NCBI GenBank assembly: GCA_024500155.1
Contig: CM044877.1
Coordinates: 65,986,001-66,050,000 of the forward strand
Length of the DNA stretch: 64,000 bases
Source of the DNA: Chenopodium formosanum
Lineage: Eukaryota; Streptophyta; Magnoliopsida; Caryophyllales; Amaranthaceae
Reading direction: 5' to 3'
Shown: positions 23,160-35,817 of the stretch, piece by piece
Layout: every line of letters begins with the position of its first letter
How positions within the stretch are numbered: position 1 is the stretch's first letter
The notes under the pieces: model-generated
What the model was told of the DNA's origin: nothing
Databases searched by the model: none
The model's input: only the letters and a program-made list of their open reading frames with translations
Program-made: the position numbers and the translations under genes

Positions 23160-25301
23160 TCAATTCAGCTTGATCATCCCAAGTTCCAGTCTCAATTTCT
23201 CAAATCTTTCTCTGTTCAGGGGTTTGGTCAAAATATCTGCAAGTTGATATTCCGTATTATAAAATTCCAATTTAATATTCCCTTGCTCCACATTATCTTT
23301 TAGAAAGGGATGCCTAATGTGGATGTGTTTTACCTTAGAGTGCTGAACTGGATCCTTAGAAATACATATAGCACTTGTGTTATCACAGTAAATAGGTACA
23401 CATTCAAATATTAGACCAAAATCTCTAACCTGTTGCTTTATCCAGAGTACTTGTGAACAACATGCTGCTGCTGCCACATACTCAGCTTCAACTGTAGATA
23501 ATGCAACTGTGTTTTGCTTCTTAGAACCCCAAGAAACTAAACAAGGTCCTAAAAATTGTACTATACCTGAAGTGCTTTTTCTATTAACCAAATCACCTGC
23601 ATAGTCAGCATCAGTAAAACCAATTAAATCAAATGAGTCACTTCTAGGATAGAAGAGACACAAGTCATCAGTTCCTTTCAAGTATCTAAGGATTCTCTTT
23701 ACTGCTTTCAGGTGAGACTCCTTTGGATTTGCTTGGAACCTGGCACATAAACCTACACTGAAAGATATGTCAGGTCTACTAGCAGTTAAGTAAAGTAGAG
23801 AACCTATCATACCTCGGTACACAGGTTGATCAACACAAGTTCCAGATGGATCTTCATCCATTCTAGTTGCTAAACCCATTGGAGTATCATTGGTCTTAGC
23901 ATTTTCAAGCTTATATTTCTTGATCAGTTTCTTGATATACTTTTGTTGATGGACCATGATTCCTTCTTCAGTTTGCTTAATTTGTAATACGAGGAAGAAA
24001 TTTAATTCTCCCATCATACTCATTTCAAACTCTCCACTCATAAGGTCAACAAAATACTTGCATAAAGATTCGTTAGTTGCACCAAATAAAATATCATCTA
24101 CATAAATCTGTACAACTAGGATATCAGTTCCATTTGACTTCAAAAACAAAGTTTTATCAATTTTTCCTCGTTTAAAATCATTTTTCAAAAGGAACTTTGA
24201 TAACCTTTCATACCATGCTCTAGGGGCTTGCTTCAACCCATAAAGAGCCTTGTCAAGTTTATAGACATGGTCTGGGAACTCCTGACTTTCAAATCCAGGA
24301 GGTTGTTCCACATAGACTTCTTCATTTAGAAATCCATTTAAAAATGCACATTTAACATCCATCTAGAACAACGTGAATCTTATATAAGAAGCAAAAGCAA
24401 TAAGTAAACGAATAGCCTCTAACCTGGCTACTGGAGCAAATGTTTCTTCATAGTCTATTCCTTCTTGTTGATTGAAACCTTGTACAACAAGTCTTGCTTT
24501 ATTTCTGACAATAATACCATGCTCATCTAGCTTGTTCCTAAACACCCACTTCAAACCTATAGTCTTCTTATTCTTGGGTCTAGGTTCCAGATGCCAAACT
24601 TTATTTCTTTCGAACTCATTTAGTTCAGCATGCATAGCATTAATCTTGTCTGCATCAGTCAAAGCTTCAACATAGTTCTTAGGTTCCATAGAAGAGAGGA
24701 ATGCATAGAATGCACAGAAGTTTCTAAGCTGAGATCTGGTTTGAGTTCCTTTTGAGATGCCACTCATTATTGCATCCACAAGATGAGACTTCTGATATTT
24801 CCAACGCTTAGGTGTAAAGTCCTTGACTGGATACAATCTTTCTTGATCAATGTTGACTGGTTCTTCTGCAGGAACTCGTTTTTGAGTCTCAGCTGGAACT
24901 TCAGCATGATCTCCTTCATTCTGATCTAGATTCTGTTCATGAGGGGGAGTTCCAGGTGCATTCTCCATTTCTTGACCTTCATTTGCTTCAGGTTTCGTTT
25001 GCTCAGCAATTTCAACTTGCTGCTTCTGCAATGATGTTGATTCTTCATCTGGATCTGCCTTGCGTACAAGTCCAATCTCAAAATCATCATCACAATCTTG
25101 TACATCATTCAATTGTTCAGTTTCATCAAATATAATATGTACAGATTCCTCAACACACATTGTCCTTTTATTATATACTTTGTATGCTTTACTATTAGAG
25201 GCATATCCTAAGAATACAACCTTATCACTTCATTCATCAAACTTTCCTAAATTCCTTTTACCATTGTTATGAACAAAGCATTTACAACCAAAAGATCTAA
25301 A
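23160..25301 (-). pseudogene. Sirevirus-like pol: RT and RNase H
   Basis: In frame with the upstream integrase. From 25160 the linker leads into KWVFRNKLDEHG and FAPVARLEAIR of copia RT. A TAG at 24363 interrupts, then MDVKCAFLNGFLNEEVYVEQ, the catalytic YVDD box in VQIYVDDILF, SRPDISFSVG, and the RNase H region with DADYAGD and STVEAEY. The end is ADILTKPLN and a natural-looking stop at 23160. Other breaks are a TAA at 25302 and a TGA near 25222. I find no frameshift in this part. Confidence 0.9.
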
Positions 25302-26516
25302 TTAAGAAATATTAGGTTTTCTCCCTTTGATTAACTCATAAGGAGTTTTGTTAGTGATGGCTCTAACTGATACTCTGTTCAGAATATAACATGTTGTGTT
25401 CACTGCTTCTTCCCAGAAGTTCCTAGGCAGACCACTTGAGATCAGCATTATTCTAGCCATGTCTTCGAGGCTTCTGTTCTTGCGTTCCACCACTCCATTT
25501 TGTTGTGGAGTTCTTGGGGCAGAGAAGTTGTGATCCATTCCATGCTTAGTGCAAAATTCATCAAATTTAGAATTTTCAAATTCAGTTCCATGATCTGATC
25601 TAAGATGAATCAGTGGATTACCTGTTCTTCTCTGTTCTTTCTTTACAAAAGCTACAAATTCATCAAATGTTTCATCTTTACTAACAAGAAAGAAAACCCA
25701 AGTAAACCTTGAAAAATCATCAACAATAACCATAACATATTTCTTACCACTTTTGCTTTGGATTCTCATAGGACCACATAGATCCATATGAATGAGTTCC
25801 AAAGGTCTTTTGGTACTTACCATCTTCTTGGACTTAAAAGAAATTCGAGTTTGTTTTCCTCTAACACAAGCATCACACACTTTGTCATACAGAAACTTAA
25901 TGCAAGGAAGTCCTTCCACTAGTTCTATAGATCTCAATTTATCAAGTAAAGTAAAGCTTGCATGGCCAAATCTTTTGTGCCATAATAGAGGATCATCCTC
26001 AATGACACTCAGACATGTTAGACTGCTGTTAGGAACTTCGTTAAGATCCACAACATATGTGTTCCCTTTACGAGTTCTTTCCAGAATAACGTTCCCAGTG
26101 TCATTGTGAATGATTTTGCACTTATTAGAAGTAAAGCTTACAGAGTTACCTTTGTCACAAAATTGTGAGATACTTAACAAGTTATGCTTGAGACCCTCGA
26201 CTAAAAATACATTATCAATAGCATGGGAACTTGACCTTCCTACTTTGCCAATTGCAACTATATCTCCTGTCATGTTATCTCCAAAGGTCACAATTCCTCC
26301 ATAGTAGGCATCCAGTGAGAGAAATCTAGACTTGTCTCCAGTAATGTGCTTAGAACAACCAATGTCGAGGTACCAAGTGTTGTTTCCCATCACTGGAACC
26401 TGCATGAGAAATCAAACGTTAGTTTCAGGAACCCGGGTTTCCTTGGGTTCCTGTGTAACAGCAGCGGGTTCATCATTCTTCTTGATCCAAATCTGTTCTA
26501 CATGTTTTTCATTTTT
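25302..26516 (-). pseudogene. Sirevirus-like pol: protease and integrase
   Basis: The protease motif reads WYLDIGCSKH where copia proteases have D-S/T-G, so the catalytic Asp is kept but its neighbour is Ile. Next comes the GAG-pre-integrase zinc finger (HKRFGHASF...CDACVRGKQ), then the integrase core with HMDLCGPM, LRSDHGTEF and the Glu in NGVVERKNRS (D-D-E triad). A TGA near 26413 precedes the protease. The frame is unbroken by indels. Confidence 0.9.
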
Positions 26517-28229
26517 CTATGTACTCTTTTCTTTCTTAGGACACTTAACCTGTTTGTGTCCAGTATTTCCACAAAAATAACAAACAATACTACTAGGCAA
26601 GTCAACATACTTCTTTTCCTTTTGGAACTTCTTTTTGAAACCCAAACCATCTGTTCTCTTAGTTTGGGCTTTAGTGATCCAATCTGGAACTCTGTAGTCT
26701 ATAGGTTGTTTACCTTTTCTGTCTTTCTCAAGTTCCCCCTCAAGTCTTGCCCTATCCGCTTTCATATCCTCTAAATCAGATTTTAGTTTTTCAAAATTCG
26801 GATGATGAGCAATTTGAGGAACTTCAGAATCAGGAGTTTCTATACAGAGTTTCATCAAGGATAGTTCCACATTTAACATTATGTTATCATGTTTCAACCT
26901 GTTTATAGTTTCTTTGAAATTATTATTATCATCAAACAGACTAAAGAATCTATATTGAATATCAAATTTCATATTATCGACCCACTCACTGTTTTCTTTA
27001 AAAGTTACCAAAGCTTCATCACTTTGCTGTTTAGCTCTATGCAATTCTTTCAATTCTTCTTGAATTTCTAAAATAGCAAATATTATGTTTTCTTTAGAGA
27101 AATGTCTATGTTCTTTTTGAGAAAACCATACCTCAGATTCTAACGCCTCCAATTTTGCCTTTTCATCAGTCTTTGCCATCAAGCATAGATGAGCAGTTTC
27201 TTCTGACGGTTGATCTTCCTCTTCCTCTGAATCAGAATCTCCCCAGGCAACTAACATGGCTTTCTTCACATTGTCCTTGGTGAAGTAAGGCTTATAGACT
27301 CTTGACTCCTTGGATTGCTCCTTGCCCTTAGTCTTTCCTTTCTCACCATCTGGTTGAGGACAATCTTTGATGAAGTGATCTTTAGACCCACATTTGAAAC
27401 AAGTTGTGTTTCTGGAACTTGCAAACTTCTAGTTCCTATCAAACTTCTTGTAGTTCATCATCCTTTTGAACTTTCTAACTAGCATTGCCATCTCTTCCTC
27501 ATCAGCTTCCGATTCCTCTGAGTCTTGGGCCTTAAGAGCAAGACTTTTATTCTTGGAACTTTCAGAATTGGAACTCAAGTGAAGTTCATGAGTCATCAAT
27601 GATCCAGCTAGTTGTTCCATGTTAAACTTCGTGAAGTCCTTGGCTTCTTGCATGGCAGTAACCTTGGATCTCCATCGTTCATCTTGTGGTAGGCTCCTTA
27701 AGATATTTCTAGCCTGTTCATCAATAGGAATGTGTCTGCCAAGAGAATTCAGTTCATTAATAATATCATTGAACCTAGTAAACATTTCCTCTATAGATTC
27801 CTTTGATTGCATTTTAAACCTTTCATATCTAGACATCAACAAATCAATTTTAGAACGTTTTACCTCATTGGTACCTTCATGAATTACCTCTAGTAGATCC
27901 CAAATCTGTTTTGCAGACTTACATCCCATGATACGATTATGTTCATGAGGTCCAAGTCCACAGTGCAAATACTTTATAGCTAAAGCATTTAATTCAAGTT
28001 TCTGATAGTCTTCTTTATCATAATCAGAAATAAGTTTAGGAACTACCTCGTTCGTGTCATTGGTTGCAGTTATTTCAAAATCACCAGTTTCAATAACACA
28101 CCAAACCTGGTAATTTTCTGCCTTAATAAAGATCTTCATCCTGTTCTTCCAGTAGATGTAAAACTTACCATTGAACATGGGTGGACGTTGGGTGGAATAC
28201 CCTTCTTCTAGCTTCTCCTTGTAATTCAT
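26517..28229 (-). pseudogene. Sirevirus-like gag
   Basis: Starts at 28229 (MNYKEKLEEGYS), 65 bp inside the 5' LTR. The first 266 codons hold the UBN2-type gag core (RPPMFNGKFYIYWKNRM). After a TAG at 27429 come a first CCHC knuckle (CFKCGSKDHFIKDC) and then a coiled-coil-rich spacer. A second knuckle (CYFCGNTGHKQVKC) comes just before a TAG at 26517. Two knuckles and a long gag are usual for Sireviruses. Confidence 0.9.
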
Positions 28230-28275
28230 CTCTCCAGGAACTTACTCAGCAAAGTTATCTGCTTACACGTGAGAA

Positions 28276-28291
28276 CCTTGCTCTAATACCA
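28276..28291 (-). promoter_or_regulatory. Primer-binding site (initiator tRNA-Met)
   Basis: TGGTATTAGAGCAAGG on the minus strand, two bases inside the 5' LTR, matches the common TGGTATCAGAGC site with one difference. Confidence 0.8.
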
Positions 28292-28293
28292 AT

Positions 28294-29532
28294 TGTTAGT
28301 TGAGACGATTAATACAAGAGGGGGATGAATTGTATCGAGTTCCTAATGTCTACTTTTCGCGGATTAATAAACAATGCATATAGGAACTTAAAGTCACACA
28401 CAAATTTTACGAGGAAACCTTCCAGGGCCCAACTGGAAGTAAAACCTCGACCTGCCTTAGGGATTTCAAACACACAAACTCCACTATAATAGGGAAAACA
28501 CTAAGTTACAACGTGTTAGACACGGACCTTTAGTTTCACAAGTTCCTCACTGGAATTGCTACTTGATAGGACCCTATCCTACCCAACCTAAGCACCACAC
28601 CTAGATTCATTCGTACTTCCAAAGTACTACACGTACTGCCAAAGTACAAACACTCAGCCTCACCACAAAGCTTATAAAACTGTGTATGATATAAACGATA
28701 AACACACCCAAATAACCCAACCCAATACAAGAATACGACACCTAGTATGTTAGGTAGGCAATGCACGAAATCCGAAACTAATATGACAAGTTAGAAGCTG
28801 GGTAAACTTACTCATTTACGCACAGAGATTTCTTCACGCATAAACTCACAAAAACCTAAAACCATTTTGCTCTCTACTATTTATACAAGTCACACTCGTA
28901 TAGAAAGTAGGTTTTCTAAAAGATAAATAAGTTAACTTAACTTATCTTTAAAACACGGCTTTATGTAAATCATATGAATAAAATCTTTTCTGGAAAATAA
29001 AGATAAAAAGATATTTTGTTAAAAAGAATTATCTTTTTAACAAACCGATTTAAAGGAAATAAAACATTTAGAAATTCTTTTCCTAAAATCTATCTTTTAT
29101 TATTTTCTGTTTTATTTTATTTACCAAGCTAACTTGTCACACTTCTAATAAATTTCGTGCAATAACCTACTTAACATATTAACAATAATCTAGAAAGATA
29201 AAAACCTTAACTAAATTAATAGTTGCGTCGCGCTTTTGTTCAGCCAGATTACTTAGGATCCAAGCTTGTTAAGTTCAACCAAAGAACCTCAGCTTGCTGT
29301 CTTCAAGTTCCTGTTAAGGAACGTTCCTGTTAGGGAACTCAGTTCTTGTTAGAGAACTCTTTTTCTGATATGTTTAACTTCTTTGATAAAGATATCTTCA
29401 TGTCTTCTTAGTTCTAGCTACTTCTTCCATCACCATGATCAACTTCACCTATACTAATCAAACACTTGAAAACTTTTATTAGTTGAGTTTACTTTAGTTT
29501 AAGTTAATCGTCAAAACCTTTATGCTTCAACA
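28294..29532 (-). repeat. 5' LTR of the Sirevirus-like element
   Basis: In the element's direction it runs from TGTTGAAGCATAAAGG to CTCAACTAACA. It contains a small extra duplication around 29313-29340 (GTTAAGGAAC/GTTAGGGAAC) that is absent from the other LTR. Confidence 0.92.
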
Positions 29533-30070
29533 GACTTGAAAACGAAATTTCGGCGCATTCGTGGTGCTTAATTGTATTCGTCGGCACGTTCCCTAAGGTT
29601 AACACACCACTCTCATACAAAGACAGTTTTGGGGATGAGAGGTTGGAGTCATATAAACTTATGCCCAAAAAGAGGAATGTGTTTAGCTTAAAGTGTTTGA
29701 TAATTGTGTTTTTTTCATTATTTTTAATCATGAAAATATATAATGAAAGATGAAGAGCAAGAGGATGAATCTAGACAACAAAGGATGATTAAATCACAAT
29801 ATACATCCAATTCAATAAGGGGTTACAAGAGAAACCAAGAGATGAAGAAAGAATGCCAAAAGTAAAATGTATGATGACATGAAAAGTCTACTCCACAGCC
29901 CACTTGTGGGCAATCATTGTTGGCCACAACCTACTTGTGGAGTAGGCTGATTTTTCCTTATAAAATAGACATAAAAAGTTCACTCCACAACCCATTTGTG
30001 GACAAACATTGTAGGCCACAATCTCCTTGTGGAGCAAACTAATCAACCTCCAAAAAACTTGGTTTTTACT
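29533..30070. repeat. Old repeat copy split by the Sirevirus-like element
   Basis: The 19298-19322 flank plus this segment form a continuous match to 37757-38140: GATGCAAATCA, GACTTGAAAACGAAA, GGCACGTTCCCTAAGGTTAACACACC and later parts. Its far portion (29885-30050) holds tandem palindromes built on CTCCACAA...TTGTGGAG. The family is probably an LTR or other retroelement piece, but I cannot place it. Confidence 0.65.
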
Positions 30071-30489
30071 CTCTATAATCCAACAAATTGTTGCAACTAA
30101 AACTGAGCAAAGAATCAGAAGTAGTACTAACGAACACGTTCAAATTAAACACTGTAATCATATTTTAAAGTGTTTGTAATACAATGTCATTCAAATTAAT
30201 TGGTAAATTGGTATAAATTCTACAGAAGAATGTGATTACCAACGTTCCTTTTTTCTCCCAAAATATTAACTAGTAATACATATTTTTTATTTTATTTTTA
30301 TAAATATATTACATAAATACATCAATTTATACATTAGAAAATAAAACGTCAAGCGCACTTTTTGTTACAAGGAAGATCATATAAGAAGGCATTTTACAAT
30401 AACATTATGATAAATTGATGATCATGAATAATGCCAACAAATTAAACAAGGTTAAATTTTCTTTTGACTAGTTGCATCTTGATGAATGC
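30071..30489. other. Downstream flank of 2-ODD locus 2, no gene seen
   Basis: AT-rich sequence after the stop codon of the 2-ODD gene on the minus strand; its 3' UTR should lie here. No clear polyadenylation signal can be chosen. Confidence 0.4.
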
Positions 30490-30825
30490 TCATGCATCAT
30501 CATCAACTATTCTAACACCATCAAGGTATCTTCTTCCATCCAACGGACGATCAAAAAATCCCTTCCAATAATCTTTCATGCTGATTCTTTTAAACTTTGC
30601 ACGATTGATCGAGTTTATTAATCTAGGGTTGGGGCTTATTTCACGATCAAGTGAAGGGGAAACAAATGTGGCAATTGATAACCTCTCTTTAGTTGCATTC
30701 ACCACGGCTCGATGCATAACACTTCGGTACATCCCATTGCTCATTATCTACATGATACAAGTAGAAGGATTAAACTGTATATATATTTTGTCAAAAGAAA
30801 AAAAACAAAAAAGAAAGACGTGTAT

Positions 30826-30905
30826 GTGTGTATATATATATATATACACACACATATACATACATACATATATATACATAAACATACATACATATATATA
30901 CACCA
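30826..30905. repeat. TA/CA microsatellite in intron 3 of locus 2
   Basis: Runs of TATA, CACA and CATACATA, about 75 bp from the exon 4 acceptor. Confidence 0.8.
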
Positions 30906-31078
30906 GTGGAAAAAAAAAACCAGCTAGAGATTTAGTTCAATTTTGTTCACCTTATTTTTACTAAATCGAAATTATTTTTACTGAAATCAAATTATTTTTA
31001 TTGATTCCCTTTTATATTTATTATTTTAAAGTTACATATTCTTACTGAACAAACTTTTTCTTTCTTTTTTTTTAAACG

Positions 31079-32147
31079 AAAAATTGATATTAATAATCTT
31101 AACTTTGCTCCGTTTTCTTTTAATAATTCCAACTTTGAATTATTCTGAAATAATTCAAATTTTGGGAGTGTTATATTTCTTCAATCCTAAACTGGTCAAC
31201 AAATCATATCAATGACCTATTATATCAAGTTACATGCATGAAACATGTCAAATTTAGCCTGATTGGAAAAAAAATATTTTAAAAAATAAATCATAAAGTA
31301 CCATCCCCCTTCCCCCACTGGCCCACCTTAACCCCACCACTATTGCCCAGCTCGCCGCCCCTCTCCCACCCTAGCGTAGCCGATTTTCCCTCTCCCTAAA
31401 ACCCCCTCCTATTCCACCACGTGACCACCAAGCAAACCCCTCCTTCACTCAAAAAAAAAAACCCAAATCGCCCCTCCTCCCACCCCAAAACCCTATCAGC
31501 TAGAGTTTTCGATGGGGAAGGGGTCTTTGGGGTTTTTGAGAGTGGGGGAGGTGATTTTAAGGGAGTTCGAGTGTTTTAAAGGAGATTCAATGTTGGGGGA
31601 GAGTCGAAAAAGGAGAGGAGGAGGGTGGTAAGGGGGGGTTCGCATGATCAGCACAGGAGGAGGGAGGAAACCGACATAGGGGGAGGGGGAATAGCGGCGC
31701 AAGGGAAGAGAAGGATGGGGGGGGAGCTAGCTTACATCAAGGTTGGGTTTGTCGGGATTTAGGGTTTGGATGGTGTTTTATATTTAAGGTTTGTTTTGAT
31801 AAACTGAAGTGAGTTAAAATGAACTGAACTTATTAGAGCTGAACTAATGAACTTAACTGAATATTTTGTGAGAGATCGAAGAAAATTAAAAAAAAAATCG
31901 CTGAACCGAACTTATTGGAATTGAGCTAAACTGAAAATAAGTTGAAGAGAATAGACCCTTAATTTTGTTTTAAAATTTTTTAACCAATTAATTTGCGACA
32001 CGTGCTATTAAGAATAAAAAAACATTTAATAGGTAATCGGTCATTGCAATTAAAGAAAGAAAACACTCCAAAAAATTAGGATTATTCCAGAGTTGAAATT
32101 ATTTAAAGAAAATAGAGCAAAGTTGGGGTTATTAATATCAATTTTTT
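31079..32147. mobile_element. MULE-like foldback element in intron 3
   Basis: The left end AAAATTGATATTAATAATCT (about 31080-31165) is repeated inverted at about 32075-32147 (GGTTATTAATATCAATTTT), with matching interior such as AACTTTGCTC / GAGCAAAGTT. The inverted repeats are about 70-80 bp. Between them is a C-rich block (31300-31490), then a G-rich block (31510-31730), then a GAACTGAA-rich part. Long TIRs without an ORF fit a non-autonomous Mutator-like or foldback element; the target duplication is unclear because T runs flank it. Confidence 0.65.
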
Positions 32148-32318
32148 TTTTGTTAAAACAGGGATTTACATTGAGAAAATGGATTGCGTACTTACCTCCA
32201 AAATGTCACCAATATTGACTATAAAGGCATCGGGTGAGGGGTTAACTGCGATCCATTTGTTATCTTTGTTGATTTGGAGGCCTTCGATTTCGTTAAGCTG
32301 TAGGAGGATAATGATAAG

Positions 32319-32516
32319 TGTTAAGATATATTATTTGAATATATCTTAGTCAATGTAAATATATTAGTTTCCTTGTTTATAGCTAGGATCTTTTTATAGT
32401 TAGCTAATTCCTAATTAGTAGCTTAGTTAGTGCCTTATGTTTAGGCTGTACAATTGTATTACTTGTATATATTGGCTACTCAAGGAATGCAATACTCACG
32501 GAATATACTTCCTTTA
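32319..32516 (+). repeat. 5' LTR of the Ale-like element
   Basis: 198 bp, no difference seen from the 3' LTR. Ends TA and not the usual CA; both copies agree and the duplication ATAAG fixes the boundary. Confidence 0.93.
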
Positions 32517-32528
32517 TGGTATCAGCAG
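32517..32528 (+). promoter_or_regulatory. Primer-binding site
   Basis: TGGTATCAGCAG directly follows the 5' LTR and matches the initiator tRNA-Met type site over its first bases. Confidence 0.75.
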
Positions 32529-32616
32529 TCTAGGGCAATCTTCCGCTGCACCCTAGTTCTCTTGTTCCGCCATTCTTCTTCTTCTACCTTTCTTCTCTGT
32601 TTTCTTCTCTTGGACT

Positions 32617-33618
32617 GTGACAATGCCGGATTCGAAAAACTCCTTTCATCCGGCCTTTACCGTGTCTAATATCAAATACAACGTCCCCATAACCCTTGAA
32701 ATGGCAAACGTTGAGTATTCTACTTGGGCGGAACTTTTCAAGATCAATGCTCGATCTCACAAGGTTCTACATCACATAATTGCTCCGGAAAAGAAGGTGG
32801 ATAAACCTTCGACCGAGGAGGAAAAAGAGCAATGGGTGATTTTGGATGCTTTGGTTCTTGGGTGGATTTATTCTACCATCTCTAAAGACCTTATGCACAC
32901 AATTATGGAACCGGATTCCACGGCAATGGAGGCTTGGAAGAGGCTTAAAGACATTTTCCAGGATAATCAGCATTCTCGTGCCGTGACCCTTGAGCACGAG
33001 TTCTCTAACACTGACATGGAGGATTTTCCAGATGTCTCGGCATATTGTCAAAGACTTAGAAGTCTCTCCGATCAGTTGAAAAATGTTGGGGCACCGGTGG
33101 ACAATAACCGGCTTGTCCTTTAATTGGTTTCCGGTCTCACGGAAGCATATAATGGGGTGGCTTCGTTAATTCGGCAAAGCAATCCCCTTCCTCAATTCTA
33201 CCATGCACGGTCTAAGCTCACCTTGGAGGAGGCCGGCTTAGCGAAGAAAGCTGCTACAACATCGGCTACGGCAATGGTGGCGGGTGTTCCTCGTGAAGCT
33301 GCAAATTCAGGGGGTGATTCTCGGGGCAAAAATCAGAAAAATAAGAAAAATCAGAAAAATAAAAATTCTGGTGGTGGTCGCGGCCAGAACTCCGGCAGTG
33401 GTGGCGGCCAGAGCTCCGGCAGTGGTGGTGGCGGCCAAAACTACAGCCGCGGTGGGCAGCAGCAGCATTAGCAGGGCTGGGCTTCACCTCCACCGTGGCA
33501 GCAGCAGTTCTAGCCTTGGGGCTGGGCTTCTCCGTGGGCAGCTCCTCCTTGCCCGTGGCCCACCCAAGGCTGGGCTAGGCCCCAGCAGCAGCAGTACAGG
33601 CAGCAACAACAGCCCGGG
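32617..33618 (+). pseudogene. Ale-like gag
   Basis: The ORF from 32617 (or the ATG at 32623) codes a UBN2-type gag ([21 protein letters not shown]). It stops at a TAA at 33121. The same frame continues ([18 protein letters not shown]) to a Lys/Asn and then Gly/Gln-rich tail, with TAG codons at about 33469 and 33511. The tail holds PPCPWPT and poly-Gln but no CCHC knuckle. All three breaks are single-base stop codons; the frame stays in register with pol. Confidence 0.88.
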
Positions 33619-35817
33619 GTGTTGGGCCCTCGTCCACAGCAGGTGTACACGACCTCACAGCAGCCCATGCCGTATGTTCCAACGGACATTGAGTCGGTTA
33701 TGCACACCATGACAATGAGCCAACCCGATCCTTCGTGGTACATGGACACCGGTGCAACTTCGCACATGACATCTTCCAATGGTAATCTCTCGTCTAATTT
33801 TAATTTGAGCAATCATCCTAATGGTATTATTGTTGGTAGTGGTCATTCTATTCTAATTCATAGTTGTGGTCATACTACGTTGCCTTCCCCGAACCCACCT
33901 TTGTCCCTTACTAATGTCCTTCATGCCCCTAAAATTATTAAAAATTTGATTTCTGTTAGGAAGTTTGCAACTGATAATTGTGTGACCGTTGAGTTTGACC
34001 CTTATGGTTTTTCTGTGAAGGAATATCGGACGGGGATGCCAATAATGAGATGTGATAGCCAAGGAGACCTTTATCCTCTTACTACCACTTTCAAAAACTC
34101 AACTCCATCAACTTTTACAGCTTTAGCTTCCTCTTTGTGGCATGATCGTTTGGGACACCCGGGATCGTCTATTTTAGAGACACTTCGTAGTAATAAAAGC
34201 ATTGAATGTACTCGTAATTCTAGTAATCATGTTTGCAATTCTTGTGTACTTGGAAAAAACGTTAGATTGCCTTTTATGTCATCGAATTCTAGTACTTCTA
34301 TGCCTTTTGATATTATTCATAGTGATTTATGGACCTCTCCTGTTTTGAGTTCTTTGGGTCATCGTTATTATATGCTTGTGTTGGATGATTATTCTAAATT
34401 TTTGTGGACTTTTCCCTTAGCTAAAAAGTCGGATGTGTTTGACAAAATTTTAGCCTTCCAAGCTTTCATTCATACTCAATTTGAACGACCAATTAAAACT
34501 TTTCAATGTGATAATGGGAGGGAATATGATAACGGTCCGTTTTGGGCTTTTTGTGAGTCTAATGGCATGTCTTTTCGTCTTTCATGTCCCCATACTTCTT
34601 CACAAAATGGAAAGGCCGAGAGAAAAATACGATCCTTAAATAATATCATACGTACTCTTCTTTCTCATGCTTCTTTACCCCCGTCATTTTGGCATCATGC
34701 CTTACAAATGGCGACATATCTTCATAATATTCTCCCGAGTAAGTTGCTAGAATATAAATCCCCTCTCCAAGTCTTGTATCAAAAGGAACCTTCTTATTCT
34801 CACTTACGTGTTTTTGGGTGCTTGTGTTATCCCTTGATTCCATCTACTACCATCAATAAGCTTCAACCTCGCTCAACACCATGTGTTTTTTTGGAGTATC
34901 CACCGAATCATAGGGGTTATAAGTGCTTTGATTTATCGTCTAATAAAATATTTATTAGTCGTCATGTTATTTTTGATGAGGGTATTTGTCCTTTTGCGGA
35001 TTTGTATAAGCCACTTTCTCATGATTATGACTTCTTAGATGATGGCCTAAATTCATATGTTGTCCAACATATGCAGTCCACGGCCCACTCTACCTCTCCT
35101 TCTCCTTGCTTCACGCCAATTGGGCCTTCCCCTCCTCCTTCTAGCCCAGTTCGCCACAGCAGCCCAACTCCAGCTCTCTCTCCTTCTTCTCCTAGCACGC
35201 GGGTTCCTGGTGGGCAGAATAGGGCCTCGCTGGAACGTGGGCCTGTTCAATTAGCCACGACCCAGCTTGGTCCTACCCAACCAGACGACCCAACTGCCAT
35301 TTCTAGCTCCTTCCCTTCCACGGCTCCGACTCCTCCCGTGTCTTGTCCACCGCCACCTCCTTCTAGTGTTGTCACCCGTAGTCGAAATGGAATAGTCAAG
35401 CCTAATCCGAAATATAAAAATTTTAGTGCTATGACATCTAGTGTTACGATATCCCCTTTGCCTCGTAACCCCGTTTCTGCTCTTCGTGACCCGAATTGGA
35501 ATTTGGCCATGGATGATGAATTTGATGCTCTTATTAAAAATAAGACGTGGGAGTTGGTGCCCCGTCCACCTGATGTTAATGTTATTCGTTCTATGTGGAT
35601 TTTTACTCATAAGGTGAAATCTGACGGTTCTTTTGAGAGGCATAAAGCCCGTCTTGTAGGTGATGGCAAAACACAACAGGTTGGCATTGATTGTGGGGAG
35701 ACTTTTAGTCCGGTTGTGAAGCCGGCTACTATCCGTACTGTTCTTAGCTTAGCTTTGTCTAAAGCTTGGTCGATACATCAACTGGATGTTAAGAATGCTT
35801 TTCTGCATGGATGGTGA
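33619..35817 (+). pseudogene. Ale-like protease, integrase and RT N-terminus
   Basis: An open frame of 732 codons. Protease motif WYMDTGATSH near residue 41, GAG-pre-integrase LWHDRLGHPG...CNSCVLGK, integrase core with HSDLW, FQCDNGREY and the Glu in NGKAERKIRS (D-D-E). A Pro/Ser-rich linker and the RT start (WIFTHKVKSDGSFERHKARLV, QLDVKNAF) follow. The frame ends at a stop just after a 4-base direct duplication (ATGG) near 35808-35815. Confidence 0.93.

Larger units (their letters stand above)
19323..29532 (-). mobile_element. Complete Sirevirus-like Ty1/copia element (10.2 kb), decayed
   Basis: LTRs at 19323-20554 and 28294-29532 bound the element, and GACTT flanks it on both sides (19318-19322, 29533-29537). 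In its own direction the order is 5' LTR, primer-binding site, gag-pol, an extra ORF, polypurine tract, 3' LTR. Long LTRs of about 1.23 kb, gag and pol in one frame, and an ORF after RNase H match the Sirevirus (SIRE/Maximus) type. The LTRs differ by many substitutions and small indels, including CTTCAACA against CTTTAATA at one end, so the insertion is not recent. It lies inside an older repeat (see 29533-30070). Confidence 0.92.
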
